From NCBI GenBank assembly GCA_026874595.1, contig CM049308.1, positions 91,887,624 through 91,951,623 of the forward strand: a stretch of DNA of 64,000 nucleotides, in the 5' to 3' direction. Below the pieces are notes generated by a model. The model was not told where the DNA came from and made no database searches. It saw nothing but the letters and a program-made list of their open reading frames with translations. Of the stretch, positions 1 to 11,165 are shown one piece after another; position 1 is the stretch's first letter, and each line of letters opens with the position of its first letter. Both the position numbers and the translations under genes were made by a program. The DNA comes from Sipunculus nudus. Its lineage: Eukaryota; Annelida; Sipuncula; Golfingiida; Sipunculidae.

Positions 1-654
1 GTGTTTCCTAATGTTGAAACTGAAGCATGTGAGCAGTTTGTGAACAAATGATCTGTACAATTACCATGATCATTAGTTGGCTTTTCGATTAACTGTTGAC
101 ATTTCAGTAGTTTAAACATTTGTTCAATCGAATCTTTTTTTGTATAATATATATTATTAAATATATGTTTTTTTTATTAAATGTATACAGTTGAAATATA
201 ACTAATTAACAACATAAAAAATGGCAAACAAAGCCTGATCTCAAATTCTGCTGATGCAGGAAAATAATGAACAAATGTTTGTAATAAATCCTCATTTTTT
301 TATCACATCAATTTTTTTAAATTTAAGTTTATATTTCTATACATTTTCAATATAACATATATATCTGAATATAAAAGTTGATTCATAATTCTCAATTGCA
401 TCATCATAAATCTCAATCTTGTCAGATAACACCACATCATGCATACAAATGTTTATTTATTTTTTACCACAAAAATATATCTTTTAAATCTGCAAAACAA
501 TAAATATCTAAAAAAAATACTTGATTTAGATTTCTCAAATTTTTAATTGTGTCTTTATTTATCCATAATGTGCTTCATATTTTATAATAATTTAAGCATA
601 CTGATGGGTTCAATTATATTTGTTAAAATCATTTAAAAGAAAATTGATTTCTTT
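1..654. other. AT-rich stretch without recognised features
   Basis: Very AT-rich sequence left of the tandem repeat. I searched the minus strand for a further TIMM50 exon and found none. Confidence 0.6.
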
Positions 655-2787
655 AAAAATGCTACATTACACAACATTGCATCTTCTGGATTACACCTTG
701 AATTATTTTTTCAAGGAAAGTTTTTGCATATCAGAGTGGAAACAGCATTACAATTAAGGAGATACAGTGAAAACAATAACAATACTGCATAACACTTGGT
801 GGGTTGGGTTTGCGGGGGGGGGGGGGGGGGTGATATTGGGGTGGTGATATGAGAATAACTGTACACCTGTCACAGCAGGGGATCTCCCCGAGTGACTGTA
901 ACAAATCAGAAACCCTGGCATAGCTGACTTCCAGTGACCTGGAGTGGGACCCTGCATCTGTAACCTCTAATCAAAGCAAATGACTACAATAGAGCCTCAA
1001 GAAAAAAATCAATAACTAGCTTAATTTTCAAGCTTTTATTTCCAAATTTCAGATTTAAACAAATTAAATATTTATATTTACATGCTGTGAAAATTAAATC
1101 AATGGTACTTACAGGAAAAAAACGTGCCATGGTCAAAGTTGGGCAAAATTTAAGGTACTGATTTTATTTTTATGCTAATTACTTAAAAAATTTACAAAAT
1201 TCAGATCTAATTTTGGGTAAGCAATTGAATCTTAATTAAACATAGTTATATACTTGGGAAAATAGACTCTAGTTTCAAAATTTTTCATGTTAAGTGAGTA
1301 AATATTTTTCCTGATTTTTTACAAAGTCTATATGTTTGGGCCCATAACTTAAAGAATTTATACTTAACAGACTTAATTTCTGGCATGTACATAGGAACTA
1401 TATGGAAGAATATTTATGGTAAATATGAGGAAAAACAGATGAGTGGTTTTGATATTAGGCAGTCCTGAAGTGTGAAAATAGGATTTTAATAAAAAATTGA
1501 GGTTTTTCCTTAATTTCTCAAAGGAACGAAGTCGCAAAGACCCAGTTTTCGGCTTGGTAGGAGATCTTGGGGACAGCTAACATTATGCTGAATTTTGGAT
1601 TCCTAGGTCTTACGGTTTCAAAACGTGCCACATCTACGGACGGACGGACGGACGGACGGATGGACGGACGGACGGACAGACGGACGGACGACGGACAATG
1701 GACCACGACTATAGCTCAGATGACTTATAGTCAGCTGAGCTAAAAATGATACATTACACAACATTCCATCTTCTGGATTACACCTTGAATTCCTTTTTCA
1801 AGGAAAGTTTTTGCATATCGGAGTGGAAACAGCATTACAATTAAGGAGATACAGTGAAAACAATAACAATTACTGCATAACACTTGGTGGGTTGGGTTTG
1901 GGGGGGGGGGGGGGTGATTGGGGTGGTGATATGAGAAGAACTGTACACCTGTCAGAGCAGGGGATCTCCCCCAGTGACTGTAACAAATCAGAAACCCTGG
2001 CATAGCTGACTTCCAGTGACCTGGAGTGGGACCCTGCATCTGTAATCTGTAATCTGTAATCAAAGCAAATGACTACAATAGAGCCTCAAGAAAAAAATTA
2101 ATAACTAGCTTTATTTTCAAGCTGTTATTTTCAAATTTCAGATTTAAACAAATTATTAATTTTTGTGTACATGCTGTGAAAATTAAATCAATGGTACTTA
2201 CAGGAAAAAACGTGCTATGGCAAAGTTGGCAAAATTTAAGGTACTGATTTTATTTTAATGCTAATGACTTAAAAAATTTACAAAATTCAGATCTAATATT
2301 GGGTAAACAATTGAATCTTAATTAAACATAGTTATATACTTGGGAAAATAGACTCTAGTTTCAAAATTTTTCATGTTAAGTGAGTAAATATTTTTCCTGA
2401 TTTTTTACAAAGTCCATTATGTTGGGGCCCATAACTTAAAGAATTTATACTTAACAGACTTAATTTCTGGCATAGGAACTATATAGAGGAATATTTATGG
2501 TAAATATGAGGAAAAACAGATGAGTGGTTTTGATATTAGGCAGTCCTGAAGTGTGAAAATAGGATTTTAATAAAAAATTGAGGTTTTTCCTTAATTTCTC
2601 AAAGGAACAAAGTCGCAAAGACCCAGTTTTCGGCTTTGTAGGAGATCCTGGGGACATGTAACATTATGCTGAATTTTGGATTCCTAGGTCTTACGGTTTC
2701 AAAACGTGCCACATCTACGGGCGGACAGACGGACGGACGATGGACCACGACTATAGCTCAGATGACTTATAGTCAGCTGAGCTATAA
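655..2787 (-). repeat. Tandem pair of ~1.09-kb units with hairpin ends
   Basis: Units at about 655-1742 and 1743-2787 share sequence from the TACATTACACAAC start through a G-run, a long AT-rich middle and a GGAC microsatellite, to a terminal hairpin (AGCTCAGATGACT / AGTCAGCTGAGCT) at 1713-1741 and 2755-2783. They belong to the same family as the composite repeats elsewhere but lack the GACCCATGGGTC end. They lie in the TIMM50 intron after exon 2. Confidence 0.75.
1636..1691. repeat. GGAC microsatellite
   Basis: GGAC repeats with two single-base variants, next to the terminal hairpin of a repeat unit. Shorter GGAC/GTCC runs stand at the same place in nearly every other copy of the family. Confidence 0.9.
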
Positions 2788-2859
2788 ATGGTTTGTGTGC
2801 AGTGCTTTCAGAAACTGCTGTTGTACTGCAATGAACTGAATTCATATTTTAATACACAC

Positions 2860-2891
2860 CTCATTTCCATCTGGGTCTTTGATTGGAGCTC
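2860..2891 (-). CDS. TIMM50: TIMM50 micro-exon 2 (32 nt)
   Basis: A 32-nt exon lies between a TTTTCAACAG acceptor and a GTGTGT donor on the minus strand. With the single G left over from exon 1 it encodes G-APIKDPDGNE and ends in phase 0. The residues continue the exon 1 frame into the short loop after the TIM50 transmembrane helix. It sits only ~75 bases from the end of a 1.1-kb tandem repeat. Confidence 0.8.
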
Positions 2892-5800
2892 CTGTTGAAA
2901 ATAAAATGTCATACATTAAAGTATATGATCACATAAAATTTGTAACAGCTAACTGACATAATAAATATAAAACAATGTTTATAGATGTAAATATGTCAGG
3001 CAATGGTCAGAAAGAAAGAAGACACAATGCTTGAGTGGAGTGACTTGCTCTGAGTAACTCACCTGGTACATCAACCTTGTAGAAGTGAAAACATCAAATG
3101 TTGCCAGTGTCCAGGTAAATATAAAGCAGAAAGATGAAAACAATAAAGGAAAATCAATTAGGGTTAAAATCTATCTACCTGAAGTATGATAAGATACATA
3201 TAACCAGGTAAGGATGGTCATTTCAGCTGGTAAGACATTCATCACTTATCCAGTGATTTTGACTTCAGCACAGGCATGGAACTCATTAGCTTCTCCCCTC
3301 TCAATACACTGTGGAAAATCACTGCCTGTGACTTGGAATGAGTTTGAAGTAAAATACAGTGAACTCCCGCATGACGACCACCCTGTTAACACGACCACCC
3401 CGATAACATGACTACTTTTCTTGGTCCCAGAATTGTCTAGTATAAATTATCATATAAAAAAACTTCAGTGACACAACCACACCGCTATCACGACCAACGA
3501 CCACCTTTTCTAGTCCCGACCTTCAGATGAGCCCCCGTATCACGACCACTTGCCTGTGGCGACCGCGGCCCGTTAAGCAGATAACACGCTCATCGCCCAG
3601 CTTGGACTTAGATAATAGCCCGTAATTAATTAGCCGTATCACGACTACTGGCCCGTGGCGACCGTGGCCCAGTGAGCAGATGACACGCTCAGCTCCCAGC
3701 TTGGACTTGGATAATAGCCCCTGATTAATTAGCCGGACATATGGAAAGTCCGCTTTTATCTGCCCAGCCATAGTTAGGCTTGTTTAGGCTTGTTAATGCC
3801 GTTGAACCTGTTAGCCAAACTATACGCATCAATAGATATTGGACTCCATGGTCCGTTGAATTGTTAGTTGAGTACGGCTGCTAGATTACTGAGCAAAAAG
3901 GAGTTTGGCAAACATAACTGACACCAAACGCATACATTCAGGTGAGTAAAGTAAAACTGTGACAAATCACATTTCAATGATTAAGCAGGAACCATATAAA
4001 TTACGCTTATAATATGACGTGTTCATTCTGTTCTCACTACGTATTCGACATCAGATCATCTTCGTGTTAAGACCAATGCTGTTAGAATGACTTCAACGCC
4101 AACTCGTAAAAAACCAAGAGAGCTCAGCCTCAAGGAGAAGATAGAACTCATCAAGACCGCCGAGACTCAGCCCGGTACAAGTTTAAGAAAACTAGCCACT
4201 CAGTTTGGGACAGGAAAGACACAAGTGCAAGTCATCCTGAAACGCAAGGCTGATTTGATGGCAGTGTACGGAGAAAATCAACAGGGTAATGAAGTGACCT
4301 TTATTTAATATGAATAACTTACTTCATATTCTGAGTTAAATTGTTTAAATTATTACTGCATGTCATTGTTTCATCTGTGTGTTTTATTTCTATGTGAATA
4401 AAACTGTTTGAATCATGTTCATATTTGTTATTTATTTTTCTTTATATTTAATTTTTATATTGACCCAGGGACAACAATTAACATTTACTTGAAATACCCA
4501 TATTATCGCCTGCGTTAATATTGGCAGACCAATGTACAATTAGCCTGTAACACGACCACCCCGCTAACAAGGCCACTTTGCCTGGTCCCGCAGGTGGTCG
4601 TGTTAGCGGGGTTTTACTGTACTGGCATAGGTTAATAAATTATCATCTGTTGCACATGTCAATGCAGAATTGTGCCACTTCTGTAAAATAAAAGAAAGCA
4701 ATAGTGTTTTGTACAACTGACTAGTGCACTGCTTGTTTGTGACTTGCGCCACTAGGGGGCAGTGTCATAGCTGGCATAAATGGCTGCTGTGTCCGCAGTT
4801 GAACGGACCACAGCACGAAAGACTCGTTTTTATCTTTATTTCATAAATTTATGGCACAATATTACAGAGATATATTCATCAGTTGCTTATTTATTGATTG
4901 GTGTTACGTTATGGGTTCAGGTTTGAACTTTAGTGGGTGTTTCATGGTGTTTCGTCACTGTTACCCAAAACATTGGTGTTTTGGGTGTTTAGGGGGACCG
5001 CTCTTTACAGAGCAATTTAAATAATAAGGCAGACCCGAGTGGCCACAATGTTATGTGGGTAAAGGGGGTAGATCTGTCCATATCCATGCCCCCCCCCCCA
5101 ATTTTCTCAGCAAATGAGGCCCATTATACCTAGTATCATGTAACATACCAAGTGTAATTTAATTCAATAAGTGTTATTTATTTCACACAATTGTTTAACT
5201 TATTTAATATTACAGTTTACCATTAGATAACAGACAATATCCTGAATTCCTGATGCACTTGTCATTGTGATGTGATTTGACATTTATCTGAAATTTCAAA
5301 GATATCAATGCCACAAACATGTGATTAGTATGTAACAATTCTATTGGCATACTGACAATATTAAGCAATATGAGAAAAGGTAAACAAACAAGGAGCCCAT
5401 GGGTTACGGTGCTCAGCTAAAGCTGACCTTGAAAGGTAACAATCTAAAATATCAATAAATGAAGATACAGAAATGGTGTTAGTTACAGTAGCTATACATA
5501 CAGGATATAACATTTTATAAAAGTGTTTACAGGAAAAACTTTACATTATGCATAGAGATATATGTATTTTTTTCATCACAAATAAATTGTATATTTTTAG
5601 AAATTTTACAAATAGATATGTGGTTACGATTTTAGAGAGTACTGAGGTGTAAAAACAGATTTTCAATGGAAAACTGTTTTTTTTTTAAAATTAATTTCTT
5701 GAAGGAGCAAAGTCACAGTGACCAAGTCTGTCTCTGACGGTAGAAGAACTTTGGGACATGTAACCGTATGTCAAAATTCAAATTGTTGATTCGTAGGTCA

Positions 5801-6365
5801 ACAGGTTTCAAAACATGCCCAGTAAACCGATGTCCAGACAAGTACCATCGCTATAGCCCTGATGACTTAATAGTCCATTCTAAGAGCGGATAAACAAAAA
5901 ACCAAAAAACATACCCCATTCTAACAGCAGAAAACCACCTCCACACAGTCCAAACGCACCGAGTGATAAGAGACCGAGTTTCCAGGCATTCTGAGGACTG
6001 AACCAGCCTGATTTCTTCTTTGAGTCACTTTTACCCTTCTCGTCCCCCTCTTTATCTTTATCAGAAGCAGCAGCCTGTAATACTGGGTCTGTAGCTGTTG
6101 TACCATCAACTTTTTGACTAAACCATTTTGCTTGGGCAGCCCAAGGACTTGCAAAGCATGTCAAACGAACTCTATCTGCAAGAGATTTCGTCTGCCGCGT
6201 TCTGAAACATGACTGTGAGGTTAATGTCCGACAAACTACATTGCTGTTATGTAATTTTAATATGTTTGGTAGCATGCCCACTGACACAGTGGCTGGTAGC
6301 GTCCGTAAATGTAGTAGTCGACTTGACATTTCCCTAACACACATGCAACCCATGAAAGCTGACAT
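2860..6365 (-). CDS. TIMM50: TIMM50, mitochondrial inner-membrane translocase subunit (5' part, exons 1-2)
   Basis: TIM50 is the inner-membrane receptor of the TIM23 complex that takes presequence proteins from the TOM complex; its FCP1-like domain faces the intermembrane space. Exon 1 is 5915-6365 (ATG at 6363-6365, donor GTATGT right after 5915) and exon 2 is 2860-2891 (acceptor TTCAACAG, donor GTGTGT). The join is phase 1 and reads EWGAPIKDPDGNE, matching the conserved segment just after the TIM50 membrane helix. The first ~75 residues are Arg/Ser-rich and poor in acidic residues, as in a mitochondrial presequence. A Lys/Asp-rich linker follows at 100-120, and a hydrophobic helix at about 128-148. 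A second ATG at codon 13 could be the true start. The rest, including the phosphatase-like domain, must lie left of position 1; I found no further exon in 1-2859. Intron 1 (2892-5914) holds a Tigger-like element and a small composite repeat. Identity rests on the junction motif and topology, not on the catalytic domain. Confidence 0.82.
3357..4619 (+). mobile_element. Tigger/pogo-like DNA transposon, non-autonomous, TA target site
   Basis: Imperfect terminal inverted repeats: CAGTGAACTCCCGCATGACG at the left and, on the reverse strand of the right end, CAGTAAAACCCCGCTAAC. Both ends are flanked by TA, the pogo/Tigger target duplication. It is 1263 bp and lies in TIMM50 intron 1. The interior has a 107-bp tandem duplication (near 3541 and 3649) and one short transposase-derived ORF. 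No DDE catalytic domain is present, so it needs a helper to move. Confidence 0.8.
4087..4308 (+). pseudogene. Tigger transposase N-terminal fragment (CENP-B-type HTH)
   Basis: 73 codons: a basic start (TRKKPRELSLKEKIELIKTA) followed by SLRKLATQFGTGKTQVQVIL, the helix-turn-helix pattern at the N terminus of Tigger/pogo transposases and CENP-B. The frame stops at 4306-4308, well before any DDE domain. It could still encode a DNA-binding peptide, or it is simply the remains of a deleted transposase. Confidence 0.65.
4749..4762 (+). promoter_or_regulatory. CTCF-like motif
   Basis: CCACTAGGGGGCAG, preceded by GCG, is a close match to the vertebrate CTCF core. It lies in TIMM50 intron 1, just outside the Tigger-like element. 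Binding in this organism is unproven. Confidence 0.35.
4763..5386. other. TIMM50 intron 1, unassigned
   Basis: Intron sequence between the Tigger-like element and the small composite repeat. Apart from a C-run near 5090 I see nothing recognisable. Confidence 0.5.
5387..5877 (+). repeat. Composite repeat, short degraded copy
   Basis: The left end is the palindrome end (CCCATGGGTTACGGTGCTCAGCT) and the right end is a decayed hairpin (GCCCTGATGACTTAATAGTCC). Only about 490 bp of body remains. It ends 37 bases from the TIMM50 exon 1 donor. Confidence 0.6.
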
Positions 6366-6570
6366 CTTGCGGTTGCTGGTACCTGCGCCGCTGCTGTTTA
6401 TATTATGTTATAAAGAGTAAATGTTAGGGCAAACGATAAGGGAACCAGCAACCTACCGAAAATAAACGAGATTAATTTCATTCACTTATTCGGGCCATTT
6501 TGGTTCTGATGTTGGTTCGTGAAACCAACAACAATCAAGACCAGTAAAGCATGTGCTTGAATGTATGTAC

Positions 6571-6602
6571 GAGTGTTGGCCGGGGGGGGGGGGGGGGGGG
6601 GG
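6571..6602. repeat. Poly-G run upstream of TIMM50
   Basis: An uninterrupted G run of more than 18 bases about 210 bases upstream of the TIMM50 ATG. Its length is likely to be variable and hard to sequence. Confidence 0.7.
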
Positions 6603-6700
6603 CAATTTTACATATTAAAAACACTAGGGGTAAATCTATGAGGCAGGTCACAAGAAGTATAAATTTTGGATAAAAATATTTTTAATAAAAACAAAATAAA

Positions 6701-9700
6701 AACAAGGGACCCATGGGTCACGGCGCTCAGCTGTTATATATGATAAAAAATATGATTTGGGAATTAGGCACATGCTGGTTTTGTGTGGTAATAAATATAA
6801 GCTTTATTATGAGTTGTTGGTGTTTAGCTTATGTATGATTTTGATAGTATCTTTGGAGACAGGGAAGAGGATTGATTTCATTTATTTTATTAACAAATGG
6901 AGTGCTATTGTCACACAGATTTTGACTTGGCCATATAACTTATAAGCAGCACATATAATAAAAGAGTTTAACTGTTTATTTAAATTTAATAACAAATATT
7001 GTGCCAATATAATTTTTATAAAAAAAATACCGTAATCCGACGTAATAAGCGCCTCTCCCGTAATAAGCGCCTCCCTCCCCCCCCCCCCCCCCCCACCGGA
7101 TATGGGAGATCGCTTTATGAAACTAAAGGATGAGCCATCCTAACCTCACTTTTCTCACTAGCCAATATAACACAGGACAACGTAATGCTTTCATTTCTCC
7201 CCGCCAAGCTTAAAAGTTACCACCAGTTTTTATTCAATCTCCGTTAAGCTTTATCATCTAATATAATAATAATATTAGTTACACATAACAGAATCAGTGG
7301 TCGAGTGTATCATAGATAACACTGAATGACGGTGTCCGTGAAGGCAGACCCTTCAGGTGGCCATGCTGATCGGGTGACCTGAATTCAGGTACGTATGTGG
7401 ATGTATTATGCAATGAAATATATATTACTTACCGTATTTGCTCGTGTACAGGACGATAAATTTTATCCTAAAATATTGGCAAAGAAGGGCGGCCGTCTTA
7501 TACACTGGAACAAGTTTCTCAGCGTCCTCAGGGCCGCCAAGGATAATTTACAGCAATTTGAATTATTACGTCGGCCGAACTTGATGCCGTGAATATCGGT
7601 GATCATGTCCGTATGGTGGTAATATACACTCAACAAAGAACATTACAATGCTTTGTTTTTGTTTGAATTTATCGTTTATACATCAGATTTCCATGTGCAC
7701 ATAGTTAAATAATTGGTAAGAAAACGTTTGCCCTTGCCGCATTGGCACAGGGATTTTAACTGAATCAATATATGAAAGCCCTTCTGACAGTAGAGCCAGT
7801 GAATTTACTCGACCGCGGACGGAATTGCGGAATTGACGGACCAATCCAATCCTGATAATATATAAGTTTTAATGTATTTTTTGCCAAAAAATATCTTGGC
7901 AATTCACTTGAAACATGTACACAGTGATATAATTGTCGATGCCGCTGACAGCGTGCAGGGCTTACCCGTGTACTCAAGATCCCAGTGCCCTGGATTAATC
8001 TGTGTGTATACAGCGCACGCGCAAGGGATGCTGGGAACTTGCCTAACCAATTGCCATCCAGTAGCACGTAATATGCATGTTAAAACAAGGATGATTTTTT
8101 CATATGTTGCCGTATTTGCCATATTAGCTGTCAGCTGGCTTGCACACTGACATACACGGAGACTCACTCATGGCACTTCAATTTCAAGACAACCATTAGC
8201 GCATTATAATTATAAATATGAAGCGGCCTTTCCTAAGGTGACAATGTTTGTCAAGCTTGTATTATTGGACTACGTCGAGAAATGAATGTATTATAACGGG
8301 TCAACAAAGTTCAAGAAAGGGACTGTGTTTCCGCGGGATATAAATATGACAAATTTCCTAACAATTTTAAAACAAAACCCCGGATTTGGTTTGCACTGAA
8401 GTAAATATAATGCGCTTGAGTCTGAGGGCCAGTATTTCAGTTTTTTTTTTAAACTTTTGCATGTAATATCAAGCACAATGAAAGACAAAAAAGACAATTA
8501 TTGTCGATGCCATTCCATGTCATTAATCGGCTCAGCTGTCAAAGGTATTTGGGCAAGGTGACTGACATAATTGGGGTACCGATGTCCCGTATAATTTTTC
8601 TTCATCATTCAAATAAATACTGTTTTACATATCTTTATATGAACATTTTATATATTCTGCTACCTTATTAGGCGTTGACTTTTATAAAAGCGTTCATTTA
8701 TTACCATCCTTATTTTTTCCTCTTCACCTGCAAAGGAAATCTCGAACTGTAGTCATTCAGACAATTCTCTCATGCAACACAAATTAAAGTCGTCTGCAAA
8801 TCGGTATCACCTGGATTACACAACCATTGTTAAATGATCATTGTTTTTTTTCTGAATTGTCCTGAATGTGCTGTGAAGTCAAACACGTGTACACAAGCCG
8901 CAGTGTTAAATTGGAGGATCGTAATGCACTTTGGAAGTGGGCAGATGTTGGAGGGGCGCTTATTAGGGTATAAAAAATTTGGAAAAATTTAATTTTGAGA
9001 GCGCCCGGGGCGCTTATTACGTCAAATACGGTAATAAGAAAATCATATGATTTTTCAAAAATAAAATATAACTGAAATGATTATTAAAATAATAATATAG
9101 AATATATTCATGAATGCATTCATGAATACATTTTGAAAGTATCTGCACTGGTATTCAAATACTTTCATTTTTACCTGAATTCCCATTCTTATGCAATAAA
9201 ATTTTTTAATGCAGTACATATTCATATTCGTATTCAAATACATTTGCAAAGCATTCGCACCATGTCAAGTGTTTATTCAGTTTTAGCCAAACAATGCTGT
9301 TGAGAATCCAGAATATACAAAATTCACAAATTTAAATAATGATCATAAGTACCTGGATTTATGGCTTTTATTTATATTGAAAAAAATAAATGTAAGATAT
9401 TCACTTTGGACTACTTTCACATCAATCTACACACTAGACACAGTAGGAATCTAGATTAATATTATCAACTGCATCTTTGTCTATCATTAATTTCCTTCAT
9501 GTGATCCCTAATAATTAGTAATGAATAATATGATTTATTTTTTATCATTAAAATTGAACTGAAAAATACCATAGGTGACTGCATGGTGTTATTTGGAATA
9601 ACATTGACATTCTATCCATCCATACAAGATTCTTACATCATCAGTAACTGCAAGTTAATTTCCTGTTACTCACCAACAAACAAATTCCTTTTCTATTAAT

Positions 9701-11165
9701 TTTTCTTTAATTTTTTATTAAAAACTAATAAAAATTTATTAATATATTGTTTATTGTTATGTTGTTTATGGCTGGGCATTAACTGCCTGGCTGCCCCAGT
9801 GTATACCTCGCCTCAAGCGTGCATAATTTGCTGAAAGGTCAACAAGGTCAACATACAGGTGACTGAAGAGGGGCTGGGTAGAGCCTGGGTCTGACATGGT
9901 GTCATAAAAACATTAATAAAATGTAAATTTTTGGCCAATTTCGTTCAACTTTCTAAACTACAAAGATGAAATCCTTATGTGTGTATAAAATTATATCAAC
10001 CGTGCTCTCAGGAAACATACGTGCCATGGTCAAAGTTGGGCAAAATTTAAGCTACTAATCTAAGGTAACAATCCTCTTGTTAAGGGAGTAAATATATTTA
10101 TTGATTTTTTAAAGAAGTGCATTATGTTTGGGCCCACAACTTAAAACAATTACGCAATACTCACATCATTTTTGGCGTGTGCATAGGGAATGTATAGAAA
10201 AATATGTATATTATATATGATCAAAGTCAGATCAGTGGTTTTGATATTAGGCAGTCTTAAAGTGTAACAATGGGTTTTTAATGGATAAATGAAGTTTTTC
10301 ATTAAAATGTCGAAGGAATTAAGTCCTAGTGACCAAATTCTTGGCATAGTAGGGGATTTTGGAGACATCTAACTGTATACCAAATTTAAGGAACTTAGAG
10401 CTGAAGCTGCGGAGCTGAGCTCTAGCCAACTGCATAAAACTAGCTTGATGTAACCAATATGTGACATGGTGCTTGAAAACTTGAATAAAATCTACAGTTT
10501 TTGATCAACTGGTTTCAAATTTTTGGTGGTAACAGTTGAAATGCTAACAAAAAACATACTTTGAAAATTAAATCCACAGCAGTTACAGACAAAAAATGTG
10601 CCATGGTCAAATTTGGGCAAAATTTAAGGTACCAATTTTTTTGTTTTTGCTAATATTTTTAAAAATATAAAAGATTTTGATCTAATTTTGGGTATACAAT
10701 TTAATTTTGATTAATAAAAGTTATATTACTGGAAAAAAAGTGCTTAGCTTTGACAAGTTTTGTGTTAAGTGATCAGTTTTGGCCCATAACTTTTTAAAAT
10801 TAAATATCACAGACCTAATTTCTGGCATGTACATAGGAACTATATAGAGGATTATTTATAGTAAATATGAGGAAAAACAGATGAATGGTTTTAATATTAG
10901 GCAGTCCTGAAGTGTGAAAATAGGTTTTTAATAAAATAAAATTGAGGTTTTTCCTTAATATCTCAAAGAAACGAAGTCACAAAGACCCAGTTTTCAGCTT
11001 GGTAGGAGATCTTGGGGACATCCAACATTATGCCAAATTTTGGATTCCTAGGTCTTTCGGTTTCAAAACATGCCTCATCTACGGACAGACGAACGGACAG
11101 ATGGACAGACGATGGACAATGGACCACCACTAAAGCTCAGATGACTTATAATCAGCTGAGCTAAA
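6701..11165 (+). repeat. Composite repeat with fixed ends, copy A (about 4.5 kb)
   Basis: The left end has ACAAGGGACCCATGGGTCAC then GCGCTCAGCTG; the right end is the AGCTCAGATGACT/AATCAGCTGAGCT hairpin at 11134-11162. The inside is AT-rich, with two related blocks (around 10020-10380 and 10600-11060) that share GTGCCATGGTCAAA and the GATATTAGGCAGTC segment. A separate 2-kb element is inserted at 7030-9031. A close relative without this insert sits in reverse at 46214-48876. Confidence 0.75.
7030..9031 (+). mobile_element. Nested 2-kb TIR DNA element, TA target site
   Basis: Terminal inverted repeats: CCGTAATCCGACGTAATAAG at the left, and CCGTATTTGACGTAATAAGC on the reverse strand at the right. 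TA flanks both ends (7028-7029, 9032-9033). The related repeat at 46214-48876 has an uninterrupted sequence at the equivalent place, so this is a true insertion. No transposase is evident; its longest ORFs are under 105 codons and unlike known families. Confidence 0.8.

Noticed and set aside
2460..2657. Recurring ~65-codon ORF (also at 10150-10368, 47038-47256, 54321-54524) starting MSP.SPT and containing LPNIKTT
   Set aside because: It falls inside copies of the composite repeat, varies in length, and shows no start context or domain. The likeness follows from shared repeat ancestry, so I do not call a gene without a test of codon-level selection.
3523..3771. 82-codon minus-strand ORF with an internal repeat
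   Set aside because: It is the 107-bp tandem duplication of the Tigger-like element read in one frame.
6757..6945. 62-codon ORF repeated at 48631-48819
   Set aside because: Same position in two copies of the composite repeat, AT-rich and hydrophobic by composition only; adjacent DNA is equally conserved.
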